From DT-110 sp030148525 (GTDB lineage: Bacteria; Bacteroidota; Bacteroidia; Chitinophagales; Saprospiraceae), in NCBI GenBank assembly GCA_965227445.1, contig OZ245751.1:2480001-2544000 (forward strand): 64,000 nucleotides of DNA. Direction: 5' to 3'. This document shows positions 26,652 to 35,719 of the stretch, in pieces. The notes beneath the pieces are model-generated. The model was not told the origin of the DNA and made no database searches. It worked only from the letters and a program-made list of their open reading frames with translations. Made by a program: the position numbers and the translations under genes. The first letter of the stretch is position 1, and every line of letters starts with the position of its first letter.

Positions 26652-26759
26652 ATGCTCGACCGACCAAAACGGAAAAATAACCTGCCCCTGTGGATTATCC
26701 TGCTGATCGTACTCCTGGGAGTGATGTGGTACCTCTCTACCATGGAAAATGGTGGATAG
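26652..26759 (+). CDS. Small single-span membrane protein (35 aa)
   Basis: An ATG-initiated frame of 35 codons in a 630-bp gap. A basic N-terminus (MLDRPKRKNN) is followed by a strong transmembrane segment (LWIILLIVLLGVMWYLS) and a short tail. The positive-inside pattern predicts an N-in orientation. A frame this short could be chance, but the clean charge distribution and the lack of other genes in the gap support it. No family recognised. Confidence 0.5.
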   Translation: MLDRPKRKNNLPLWIILLIVLLGVMWYLSTMENGG

Positions 26760-27086
26760 AAACAGCATTGTAGTAAATTTTTTTCTATATTGCACAGACC
26801 CTTCACAAAATAATTTGAATCCAGTCCCCTTACCCTTTCCTATAACTACAATACGGAACTGATCAGGCTTGCTATGCCCGTGTAACACGGTCGTTAATAC
26901 CTGGCTGTTTACTTCTCTCGTACATCCCCTCCGAGTACCTGAAAAGGACACACTACGCCACTGAACGTACGTTCGGGGTATTATTCTTTGGATATCAAGC
27001 CGTAGTCAAATACACCCATCATCCTCGTCACTGTAGCAACTGGATTTTCACAATTACAATTACCAGACAATTTATCCCAACAAACG
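26760..27086. other. Non-coding gap before the giant secreted-protein gene
   Basis: No convincing gene on either strand. Frames present lack codon bias. A TAATTTG-like sequence near 26810 could be part of a promoter, but is too weak to call. Confidence 0.4.
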
Positions 27087-30000
27087 ATGAGAAACGTGAA
27101 CATATTTTGGGTGCTGGCTCTATTTTGCGCCAGTCATCTAACCGCCCAGAATGTAGAAAACTACACCATTGACTCACCCAACAGCGTGTGTCTGACCCCG
27201 GCTCAAACAGCCCGGATTCAGCAGGAGATCCAACGATCACTGCGCCAACTCCCGGCCATCCCTCACCTACGAAACACTGAAAAACTCATCCGTCCCATTC
27301 GCCAGGCCGACGGTTTTGAGTACAAAGACATCTTCGCCCTGGCGGCCCATGTCGATCACGACCCCCGCAAACCAGGACATCTGCTCGATTATAATTGCGG
27401 TTCCTTTACGGCCGATGGCACCTCCCACAACCACCACGGTACAGACTATATGCTTTGGCCTTTTGGCTGGCGCCAAATGGACCAAAACCAAGCCGAGGTC
27501 ATCGCAGCCGCTTCCGGTCAGATCGTCGCAAAAGTGGATGGAAATTACGACCGTAACTGCCCCTATCGTTTTGGTTCCAGTGCCGGCAACAGTATATACA
27601 TCCAACACGCCGATGGGACTATCGCCTGGTACCTCAACCTGAAATCCGGATCACTCACCGACAAAGACGTTGGTGAGATGGTCCAACAAGGTGAATACCT
27701 CGCCGCAGTTGGTAGTTCGGGTAACTCTTTCTACCCGCATCTGCACTTTGAACTGCGCGACGAGGAAGGCCAGGTAATCGACCCCTACGCAGGCCCCTGC
27801 AATCCCGGAGAATCCCTCTGGGCTGATCAGCCGGAATACCTGGCCAGTGGGGTGAATTACCTGACCGTTTATACCGAGCGGCCCGATTTCAACAATTTTT
27901 GCGACCCGGCCGATCAATACGAACAGGATCAATATGAACCGGGCGAATCCTTGTTCTTCCTGGCTTTTATCCGTCAGCAGCGTAAAGGTCAGGAAGCTCG
28001 TATGCGGATCATTTATCCCGATGGAACGGCCCTTACCGATCGCTCCACCGAATTGTCGCGATCCAATGCACGCTCTTATTTCGTACACGCTGCGCAGCTC
28101 CCCGATGATGCTCCCGGCGGCGTTTACACCTGCATACTGAACTATAACGACGAGGAACACAGCACGACCTTCGAAGTACTTGGAAACAATAGCTGCCCGG
28201 CACCAGAACAAAGTGAGATGGTTTCCCAGGTGTTTGGTCCCAATGAGGTTCAACTCACCTACCGGGCCAAGACCTATTCTGCCTACCAATGGCAAGTGCG
28301 ACGGGCGGGTGAACCAGAGTGGATCAATCTGCCGACCGAAGCGTATAGCATCTACGTTCGGGGCCTTCGGTCCGATAGCAAATACGAATTCCGGGTACGA
28401 TACTGGTGTGAAACAGGTTGGAGTGCCTGGTCGGGAATTGCAACCTTTGCAACACCCTATGAGGAAGCATGCGATGAAGTGTCCCTCGCCGATGTCCATG
28501 TCACAACGCCTGATCCGGCTACGGCACAGATCGCCATCGACTTGCCCGACCGGGCAGCTTACGATTGGCGAGTACGCAAACCCGGGGATGGGTGGTCTAA
28601 CGTCACCTCAACTCCCGACAGTATATATACGTTTCATAGCCTGACAGCCGAAACCACCTACGAATTCCAGGTACGGGTTCGCTGTGGAAATATTTGGAGT
28701 GGTTGGTCCGATATAGGATCCTTCACTACACCCGCTCCGCAAACCGAATGCGATCCTCCCCTGGCCGACGACATTTTAGTAAGCGCCCTCTCCTCCACCG
28801 AAGTGCAACTCACTTCACCTGATAACGACAAAGAACGCTACGATTGGCGCATCCGACGCCTGGGCAATAGCTCCTGGATAAGCCTGCCTTCGACCGAATC
28901 GTTTAGTGTCGTATTGCGTGGCCTGTCACCGGATATTACCTACGAGATTCAGCACCGCTGGATTTGCGATGAGGCATGGTCGGAATGGTCAGCTGCTTTC
29001 CAATATACCAGTCCCGGAGCCAACTGTCCCGCCCCGGCACCCGGCGACATAGCCGTCGAGTACGAAAGTCCCACCAAAACCACCATCCTGATCAATAGCC
29101 TGGTAGCTTCCGCCTACCAGGTCCGCTACCGGGAGACCGGTTTACCGGAGTGGACCGATAGCGACGTGAGTGCCAGTCCCTCTATAACTATTAATACCAA
29201 TGGGGGATCAGCCTATGAATTCCAGGTACGGGTTTTCTGTAATGAGGAATGGTCAGCGTGGACATCAACCAATAATTTCACAACTCCCGAGACTAACCCC
29301 TGCCCCGCTCCAACCTTGGCCCAGACCAATGTAGCCCTGCTCTCTTCTTTTAGTGTGGAAATCACTGTTTCGGATGCAGGGAATACAACCATTGAATTGC
29401 GATACCGTCAAAGCGGCAGCACCCAGTGGACTTCCCTCACCCCCTCCAATGTATCTGCTTTTTTACTCGAAAACCTGTTGGACAATACCCTTTATGAATT
29501 CCAGCTGCGAACTATATGCGGTAATGTACCGGGCTCCTGGTCCGAAACCGGAATCTTTACCACGCCCGAATTGAACGAATGTCCCGAAGTAGACCCCAAT
29601 AATATTACAGTTATCAATGTTTCAGAGACCATCGTCCAGCTCTTGGCACCCTTCTTCCCGGGATTGCGATACCAATGGCGCTACCGCTTGTCAACTAATG
29701 CCGACTGGACGACCTTGCCTGCTACTACCGCCAGCAGTCTGGTGCTGGAAGGGTTGCTACCCGGTACCGATTACGAAGTGCAATTGCGTATCCTTTGTTC
29801 TTTTGGTAACGGGGCGTGGTCAGAGACTGCCTCCTTTACTACCTCGGGGCAAATCCCCTGTGATCCTATCGATGCCAACGATATACTTATTTCCGGGGTA
29901 ACCCCCACCTCGGCTTCCGTCGACCTCTCGGCACCCCCCGCCGACGACGGCTATCGTTTGCGTTACCGTACCGTGAATGCCTCTTCCTGGGAGACGCTGG

Positions 30001-33000
30001 AACAGGCGCAACCACCTTTCACACTGGATAATCTGGATCCAGAATCGACTTACGAAATTCAAATGGCTCGCCTGTGTGATGATGTTTGGAGCGAATGGTC
30101 GAATTCCCAGTCTTTCCAAACACCCGCACTACCCACCTGTGATCGTCCCGCCAGCGGCAATATTGCAGCTGGAGACATTACCCGGACCCGGATTCAGCTT
30201 TCTTACCAACCCGATTCAGCCAGTCGCTATCAGTGGCGCTACCGGCAATCGGGAACCACCACCTGGACCTTCCTGGAGCGGGGTTTTGATCCGTCTTACC
30301 TACTTACCGGGCTCACGGCAGGCACGCAGTACGATGTACAAATTCGCCAGGAGTGCAATAACGGCCTTTGGAGCTCCTGGTCGGCTACGGCCCAGGTAGA
30401 AACCGCCCCACCCTATTCCTGTGCAAAGCCATCACTTACCGATACCGAAGTGTCCCAACTTGGACCCTACCAGGCGACCCTTGCCTACAACGGTCCCGAA
30501 CGCGAGGCTTACCAGTGGCGCATCCGGGAATCGGGCAATAACGAATGGACCGTTTCCAGTGGCACCACGGTGCCCAATCGGGTATTCGGTAATCTGATTC
30601 CGTCCACCACCTACCAGTACCAGCTGCGGGTCGATTGTGGAGAGGGATACAGTGCCTGGTCCAATAGTGGCCTTTTCACTACCCCAGCCGAATTCACTTG
30701 CGATCCGCCGAGCTTATCGGATATCACGGTCATGGTAGTCGACCACCAAAGCGTTCAACTCGAAGTGACCAACGGGGAATTTGACAGCTACCAGTTCCGA
30801 TACCGACAGATCGGACAAGGAAGCTGGACTACCCTGCCGGTTCAAGCCGAATCTCAGGTCGATATCGATGGGCTGGATCCGGAGTCGACCTATGAATTTT
30901 CCGTACGCGTACTCTGTGGTGATTTATGGTCGGATTGGTCTAATTCCAAATTCGCGACCACTCCCGAGGAACCACTGATCTGCGGACGGCCATCCCTGAA
31001 CCAGATCAATGTATACCTGCTACCGAATGTCCGCAGTGTACGCTTGTTCATCGACGTTCCCGACGCTAATGCCTACGAATGGCGCTATAAACGCCTAGGG
31101 GTTGACAATTGGGAAGAGACCGGCCAGGAAACCAATACCACCTGGCTATTTGAAGAGCTGAGAGGCGAAACTACCTACGAATACCAGGTCAGAGTATTAT
31201 GTGGTGACACCTGGTCAGCATGGTCTATGACCGGAACCTTCACCACCGCTGTTCACCTGTATTGTGATGATCCCACCCTTGATCAGGTGGAGGCTGCAAA
31301 TATTGGGAGGAACCGGGCCGATATTGTAATCACAATCCCCGATGCAGAAGGCTTTCAGGTTCAACATCGCGCACTGGGCCAGTCCCTTTGGATCGATGGT
31401 CCTGAAACCTCCAGTCCCACGACTACGCTGACCGGACTTTCGGCCCAGACTACCTACCAATACCGCTTCCGTTTTTTGTGTTCCAGCGGTTGGAGCGACT
31501 GGTCACTGATGGAGGCATTTACCACTCTGGCTCCGGAAGCACCGGACCCCTGCGAAGATCCCTCCTTCACTCTCGAAGTGGTGGATGACTTTACCGTGCG
31601 CCTGCTGGCTTCGGAGGGAGCCGAACTCTACGAATGGCGCTACCGCGATATTTCAACCATCTTTTACATCGAATCGGGGCCAATCGCCAACCGCGAACTA
31701 GTGGTTCCCAACCTGAATCCCGAGGTTACCTACCGCTTTCAGGTACGGGTTCAATGTGACGGTGTATGGTCGGACTGGAGTGACGCACAGTATTATACGA
31801 CGCCTCAGGAACCACCTTGTGCAACGCCCGCGGCCAGCACCATCTCTGCCCTGGTGTTGACCGATTCCGAGGTAATGCTGGAGTCTTCGGACGATTCCAA
31901 ATTACAATACGACTGGCGTTTCCGCCCCCAGGGAACCACAACCTGGGTCGACCTTACCGCCTCCCAAAGTACCGATAAACGAGTATCGGGTCTGCAACCG
32001 GGGGTAAGCTATCAGGTCCAACTCAGGATACTATGCGATAATGGGTGGAGTGACTGGTCGGCCTCAGTGACTTTTACCATGTCCGAGACCATCCTGGAAC
32101 CAAACCTTACTTGTGCCGACCTACCATCCCTGGTCATGCGGGACGAGATGCTTACCGTTAACGGCCCCCTGGTGCTGAATAACGGCTCGGGTGATGCCGG
32201 TTCCTATGCCCTGGTCTTTTACCTTTCGGAAAATGGCCAACCCGGCGGTGCCAGCTTGCATATCGACACCCTGCAGATGGGAACCCTGGCCAGTGGTGCT
32301 GCGGCTTCGGTGAACCGCAATTTTGATATCAGCGGAATGGACCTGGCAGATGCAAACTACAAGCTCGGGTTTGTGATCGATTATAGTAACCAGGTTCAGG
32401 AGGTGAACGAAGCAGATAATATCTGTTGGTGGAATACCCCCGAGATCAAACCAACGCCGGCCGACACCTGCTATGCACCCACAGGGGCTTCTGCTCAACC
32501 GGGCCTTTCGCACGTATATATGCGTTGGGGATTGCCGGAAGGCTCCTCCCCTACCGAATACCAGGTGCGGTTCCGGGATATTTACGCACTGAATTGGACC
32601 GATTATGGTGGAATCACCGACTCCTCCTTCGTAATCACGGCTCTTGACCCCTGTACAGAGTACGAGTGGCAGGTGCGCGCCCGGTGCTCAGGCGGGATTT
32701 GGAGCGACTGGACGGCCGTTCAGGAGATTCGTACGAAGGGGTGCAACCCAACCTACTGCTTTAGCTATGGGCTGGGACAAGCAGCCTACATCAACTCAAC
32801 TTCCATTGCGGGCATCAGCTTTGTAAGTGGTAATGACTACGGATACGGGGGATATACAGGACGTGAATATCGCCTCATCGAGGGGCAAGCACTGGCCATC
32901 TCGGCCCGGGCCACTCCTCCGGCTGGATTCGGAAACGACGAAGCACTATACTGGCGCTACTGGATCGACCGCAACCAAGACGGCGACTTCCAGGATGATC

Positions 33001-33539
33001 AGGAAATGGTCGCCGAAGGTATTACCGTAGGTACCCATGATTTTGCGCCGGCCAGCATATCGGGCCTGGTAGCTTCCGCAAAGGCCTATCGCATCCGAAT
33101 AGGCGTTAGCCCGGAGCGCTTCCCGCAAGTATGTGCGGTGGAGAGCAATAAATATATTGAAGATTACGCCATTTTCATTGATATGGCCCAACAGGGCATC
33201 AAGGTGGGCACCAAAAATCCGAGCCAGCAGCCAATTCCGGAGCCGGCACCAATCCGTCCGGGTAAGCAGATCACCGATGCCTCCCGTTTGGTAATTGGTA
33301 CGCCCTACCCCAATCCGGTTCGCAGTGAGGTGCGCCTGCCCGTTGATCTGGATCAGGCGGGAACCCTTCACTGGCAAATGGTCGACAGCCGCGGAAATAC
33401 CTGGAAACAGGGATCGCAATTCATGGATGTTGGTCAGGCCCAGTTGCGTTTGTCACTTGATGATCTCCCGCCGGGCCTCTACCGTTGGGTAATCCGCACC
33501 GAAGGTGGTCACCGGGTAGTGCCGGTATTAAAGCACTAA
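27087..33539 (+). CDS. Giant secreted protein: M23 peptidase domain, about 15 FN3 repeats, CARDB, GEVED, T9SS sorting domain
   Basis: A 2150-residue exported protein. After a signal peptide ending HLTAQ comes an M23 (LytM-like) domain with HHGTD (His116, Asp120) and HLH at 218-220; the usual Tyr-x-His-Leu of this fold reads YLNL, so one active-site His is replaced. Residues about 370-1690 hold fourteen FN3-like modules of about 93 residues with WRYR, LxGL, TYEFQVRVxC and WSxW signatures; nearly all start with Cys and carry a second Cys after the YEFQVR strand, which suggests a disulfide in each. A CARDB-like domain, a fifteenth FN3 and a GEVED domain (WIDRNQDGDFQD) follow. The end (YPNPVRSEVRLPV ...GLYRWVI) is a type A T9SS signal. 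Likely a cell-surface adhesin or envelope enzyme. Confidence 0.9.
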   Translation: MRNVNIFWVLALFCASHLTAQNVENYTIDSPNSVCLTPAQTARIQQEIQRSLRQLPAIPHLRNTEKLIRPIRQADGFEYKDIFALAAHVDHDPRKPGHLLDYNCGSFTADGTSHNHHGTDYMLWPFGWRQMDQNQAEVIAAASGQIVAKVDGNYDRNCPYRFGSSAGNSIYIQHADGTIAWYLNLKSGSLTDKDVGEMVQQGEYLAAVGSSGNSFYPHLHFELRDEEGQVIDPYAGPCNPGESLWADQPEYLASGVNYLTVYTERPDFNNFCDPADQYEQDQYEPGESLFFLAFIRQQRKGQEARMRIIYPDGTALTDRSTELSRSNARSYFVHAAQLPDDAPGGVYTCILNYNDEEHSTTFEVLGNNSCPAPEQSEMVSQVFGPNEVQLTYRAKTYSAYQWQVRRAGEPEWINLPTEAYSIYVRGLRSDSKYEFRVRYWCETGWSAWSGIATFATPYEEACDEVSLADVHVTTPDPATAQIAIDLPDRAAYDWRVRKPGDGWSNVTSTPDSIYTFHSLTAETTYEFQVRVRCGNIWSGWSDIGSFTTPAPQTECDPPLADDILVSALSSTEVQLTSPDNDKERYDWRIRRLGNSSWISLPSTESFSVVLRGLSPDITYEIQHRWICDEAWSEWSAAFQYTSPGANCPAPAPGDIAVEYESPTKTTILINSLVASAYQVRYRETGLPEWTDSDVSASPSITINTNGGSAYEFQVRVFCNEEWSAWTSTNNFTTPETNPCPAPTLAQTNVALLSSFSVEITVSDAGNTTIELRYRQSGSTQWTSLTPSNVSAFLLENLLDNTLYEFQLRTICGNVPGSWSETGIFTTPELNECPEVDPNNITVINVSETIVQLLAPFFPGLRYQWRYRLSTNADWTTLPATTASSLVLEGLLPGTDYEVQLRILCSFGNGAWSETASFTTSGQIPCDPIDANDILISGVTPTSASVDLSAPPADDGYRLRYRTVNASSWETLEQAQPPFTLDNLDPESTYEIQMARLCDDVWSEWSNSQSFQTPALPTCDRPASGNIAAGDITRTRIQLSYQPDSASRYQWRYRQSGTTTWTFLERGFDPSYLLTGLTAGTQYDVQIRQECNNGLWSSWSATAQVETAPPYSCAKPSLTDTEVSQLGPYQATLAYNGPEREAYQWRIRESGNNEWTVSSGTTVPNRVFGNLIPSTTYQYQLRVDCGEGYSAWSNSGLFTTPAEFTCDPPSLSDITVMVVDHQSVQLEVTNGEFDSYQFRYRQIGQGSWTTLPVQAESQVDIDGLDPESTYEFSVRVLCGDLWSDWSNSKFATTPEEPLICGRPSLNQINVYLLPNVRSVRLFIDVPDANAYEWRYKRLGVDNWEETGQETNTTWLFEELRGETTYEYQVRVLCGDTWSAWSMTGTFTTAVHLYCDDPTLDQVEAANIGRNRADIVITIPDAEGFQVQHRALGQSLWIDGPETSSPTTTLTGLSAQTTYQYRFRFLCSSGWSDWSLMEAFTTLAPEAPDPCEDPSFTLEVVDDFTVRLLASEGAELYEWRYRDISTIFYIESGPIANRELVVPNLNPEVTYRFQVRVQCDGVWSDWSDAQYYTTPQEPPCATPAASTISALVLTDSEVMLESSDDSKLQYDWRFRPQGTTTWVDLTASQSTDKRVSGLQPGVSYQVQLRILCDNGWSDWSASVTFTMSETILEPNLTCADLPSLVMRDEMLTVNGPLVLNNGSGDAGSYALVFYLSENGQPGGASLHIDTLQMGTLASGAAASVNRNFDISGMDLADANYKLGFVIDYSNQVQEVNEADNICWWNTPEIKPTPADTCYAPTGASAQPGLSHVYMRWGLPEGSSPTEYQVRFRDIYALNWTDYGGITDSSFVITALDPCTEYEWQVRARCSGGIWSDWTAVQEIRTKGCNPTYCFSYGLGQAAYINSTSIAGISFVSGNDYGYGGYTGREYRLIEGQALAISARATPPAGFGNDEALYWRYWIDRNQDGDFQDDQEMVAEGITVGTHDFAPASISGLVASAKAYRIRIGVSPERFPQVCAVESNKYIEDYAIFIDMAQQGIKVGTKNPSQQPIPEPAPIRPGKQITDASRLVIGTPYPNPVRSEVRLPVDLDQAGTLHWQMVDSRGNTWKQGSQFMDVGQAQLRLSLDDLPPGLYRWVIRTEGGHRVVPVLKH

Positions 33540-33562
33540 CCGAGCAGTATAGAAGCTCTTCG

Positions 33563-33598
33563 AATCCCGGATATTGGAATAATATCCGGGATTTTTTT
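33563..33598 (+). terminator. Rho-independent terminator after the giant protein gene
   Basis: Arms AATCCCGGATATT (33563-33575) and AATATCCGGGATT (33581-33593), then a T run. Confidence 0.92.
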
Positions 33599-33608
33599 GC
33601 CTTTCGGC
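33599..33608. promoter_or_regulatory. T-run/GCC-TTTC-GGC palindrome
   Basis: GCCTTTCGGC directly after the terminator T run and followed by AAAAG. Recurring hairpin type. Confidence 0.35.
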
Positions 33609-33668
33609 AAAAGAACACATCTCTTTTATTTTCAAACACTTATAAGTTACTCAGGGTATCTTTTTTTT

Positions 33669-33678
33669 GGCGAAAGCC
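33669..33678. promoter_or_regulatory. T-run/GGC-GAAA-GCC palindrome
   Basis: Eight T, GGCGAAAGCC, then AGAAAAAAAC, 90 bp before the ATG at 33769. The clearest copy of the recurring hairpin. Confidence 0.45.
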
Positions 33679-33768
33679 AGAAAAAAACAACGGAGGGGGT
33701 CATGATCGTCCGGCAGGAAACACCTAAGCATGTAAAGCAATTAATTACATCACTCATAACCTGCTATC

Positions 33769-34698
33769 ATGAATAACCTGAAAACAATCTTACTGGCCTG
33801 TCTGGCTTTCTTCTGTGTAGAAACCGTAATGGCCGCCAGCATGGCTCAATTGAAAGGAAGCTACGTAAACGTCGATGCGAACACCAAGGGCATCACCAAG
33901 ATACAACTCGGCTTTAATGGTACCCTGGCCAGTGTGCGCACCTTCGGATCCTGTTCACCTAACGATTGCGACTGGGGAACCGTCAAAGCCATGGTATACG
34001 GAACCAGCGTTTCCAGTAACCCTTTCTCCAATGTCGAAGCCGTTAAGGCGGAGTACAAAAAGAGCTTCAAAGTTACCACTCTGGTCCTTGTCCCCTTGCC
34101 CAATAAACAGCTGATGGTTACCTCCATGACTACTTTTACCGACGGAAGCGGCCGAAAGCCATACGCCAAGACTTTTCGCATGAAGCGTCAGACGATCGTA
34201 GCCCGCCCGGTGGGTACGGTAGTACGCCCCACGATCCCGAATTTTCTGAAAGAAGATATTATCGGATTCAACTACAACAATCTGCGGATCGTGCGCCGTG
34301 GCTCTATCTACCAGATAGTGGATGGCAACCACGCGGTATTCTCTGCGCCTAACTATGCTGAAGCTAAACAGATTGTGGCTGTTTGCCGCCGCTATGGCAT
34401 CACCAACCAGGGTTTTGTTGGCCGCCCGAATCCATCACTGACCTACCTGCTGCGAGGCTCGAATGCTCCTCAGGGTTCTATGTCTGGCGAAGATTGCTTG
34501 CCTTTCAATCCCAATAACCTGAAGGTAAAAGCAGCCGGTGGTGGAAAGTACCGCATCGTCGACGGTAACCACTACTTGTTCATCTTCCCCAACAAGAGTG
34601 AAGCCACCACGGCCCTGCAAGTGATTAAGAAATACGGTTTTACCCGGACTTGCTTTGTAGGACGCCCCAACCCATCTCTGCAATACCTGCGCAAGTAA
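33769..34698 (+). CDS. Secreted protein with two copies of a VGRPNPSL module
   Basis: A 309-residue protein with a signal peptide (ending VMAAS). Residues about 25-145 form a beta-rich N-terminal domain (LKGSYVNVDAN, a pair of Cys in FGSCSPNDCDW). Two homologous modules follow, about 165-232 and 242-309, each with FNxNNLxV, a YxIVDGNHxxF core, an EA helix, a YG turn and GRPNPSLxYL. The second copy has two Cys where the first has one or none at matching positions. I know this C-terminal repeat from uncharacterised exported Bacteroidota proteins only; a carbohydrate- or ligand-binding role is possible but unproven. Confidence 0.78.
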   Translation: MNNLKTILLACLAFFCVETVMAASMAQLKGSYVNVDANTKGITKIQLGFNGTLASVRTFGSCSPNDCDWGTVKAMVYGTSVSSNPFSNVEAVKAEYKKSFKVTTLVLVPLPNKQLMVTSMTTFTDGSGRKPYAKTFRMKRQTIVARPVGTVVRPTIPNFLKEDIIGFNYNNLRIVRRGSIYQIVDGNHAVFSAPNYAEAKQIVAVCRRYGITNQGFVGRPNPSLTYLLRGSNAPQGSMSGEDCLPFNPNNLKVKAAGGGKYRIVDGNHYLFIFPNKSEATTALQVIKKYGFTRTCFVGRPNPSLQYLRK

Positions 34699-34724
34699 AA
34701 ATGTAGTGTGTAAGTGGGAATTCC

Positions 34725-34759
34725 GCTCCCGTGTGACTCGTTCGCGCGGGAGCTTTTTT
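34725..34759 (+). terminator. Rho-independent terminator
   Basis: GCTCCCG (34725-34731) pairs with CGGGAGC (34747-34753), followed by TTTTTT. Confidence 0.82.
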
Positions 34760-34795
34760 CGTGCAATTTTGTACTTTGCCGTGATAAACTGTACT

Positions 34796-35608
34796 ATGAA
34801 TAAACTTCTCATTTTCCTGTCCCTTAGTGTCCTGTTTTTTTCCGTTCCTGTCGGAGCTCAGGATATCGAACCCTACGAGATGACTCTTACCAGCTTCAAG
34901 CCCGGTCGCCCCTATCCCGACCGTGGACTCGCCCTGAATTGCTGGGTGCGTACTGGAAATACCGATTTCGCTAACCTCGTCCGGAGCGAAACGACCATCG
35001 ACCGTGTATTTGACGACACAGACACGGACCTTTTGGTGAAGCACCACGAAAATATTGAAGCCTGGAAAAAGCGACAGGAAGCTGCCGCCCGCCGGGGGCG
35101 TATGGTCATGACTTCCCGGAACGAATCAGTAATAGAATGGGGGAATGCCCGTCATGCCTGGGACACCACGGGGTGGATTCTCCCGCTTGATATTTGGGCC
35201 CTCCCCGACCCTGAGGCCACCAGGGTCTTTATAGAGGGGCGACTTACCTATGTGGAAAAGGGCGAACAAATCGATTCTTTTCTACTGACCAGCATCCAAT
35301 TTGGCGCCATCGACACCTTGCGATTCCAGGGGTTTCAGGTAGTACTTGTACCCAATGGCTCGGGCTCCTATTCCGGGAATAAGGTCCAGATACTACGTAC
35401 CCGTTCAGCCGATATTTTCATCGAGGGTATCCGCCTGATGGACTCCCCACAGGGTGAGTCGGGTATTCCCTCCAATATGATCGCCCAAGAGGGCGAACTC
35501 GAAATCCCCATGGATAAATACCAGGAACTGGTGGATGTGATGATTTACTTCCGCCCCCTGCGCAAAGTGAAAATACCATTACGGCTGGAAGTTGGACTCG
35601 GTCTGTAG
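34796..35608 (+). CDS. Hypothetical exported protein
   Basis: A 270-residue protein with a signal peptide (MNKLLIFLSLSVLFFSVPVGAQ, cleaved after Ala-Gln). The mature part is mixed alpha/beta with a charged region (EAWKKRQEAAARRGR) and no membrane span or known motif that I recognise. I chose ATG 34796 rather than 34706, because the upstream stretch overlaps the preceding terminator. Not assigned to a family. Confidence 0.72.
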   Translation: MNKLLIFLSLSVLFFSVPVGAQDIEPYEMTLTSFKPGRPYPDRGLALNCWVRTGNTDFANLVRSETTIDRVFDDTDTDLLVKHHENIEAWKKRQEAAARRGRMVMTSRNESVIEWGNARHAWDTTGWILPLDIWALPDPEATRVFIEGRLTYVEKGEQIDSFLLTSIQFGAIDTLRFQGFQVVLVPNGSGSYSGNKVQILRTRSADIFIEGIRLMDSPQGESGIPSNMIAQEGELEIPMDKYQELVDVMIYFRPLRKVKIPLRLEVGLGL

Positions 35609-35650
35609 TTCTGCTCCTGATGATTAGGCCCGTGGAATTTACTTGTCTGG

Positions 35651-35713
35651 AATGATGAATGCTAAATGATGAACCTTAAATCACAGGACCCTCATTCAGC
35701 ATTCAGCATTCGC
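35651..35713. repeat. Two-armed heptad array, AATGNNN / CATTCNN
   Basis: AATGATG, AATGCTA, AATGATG, AACCTTA on the left; CATTCAG, CATTCAG, CATTCGC on the right. It lies between convergent genes and ends 7 bp from the stop of the gene at 35720. Confidence 0.75.
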
Positions 35714-35719
35714 CCCCTC

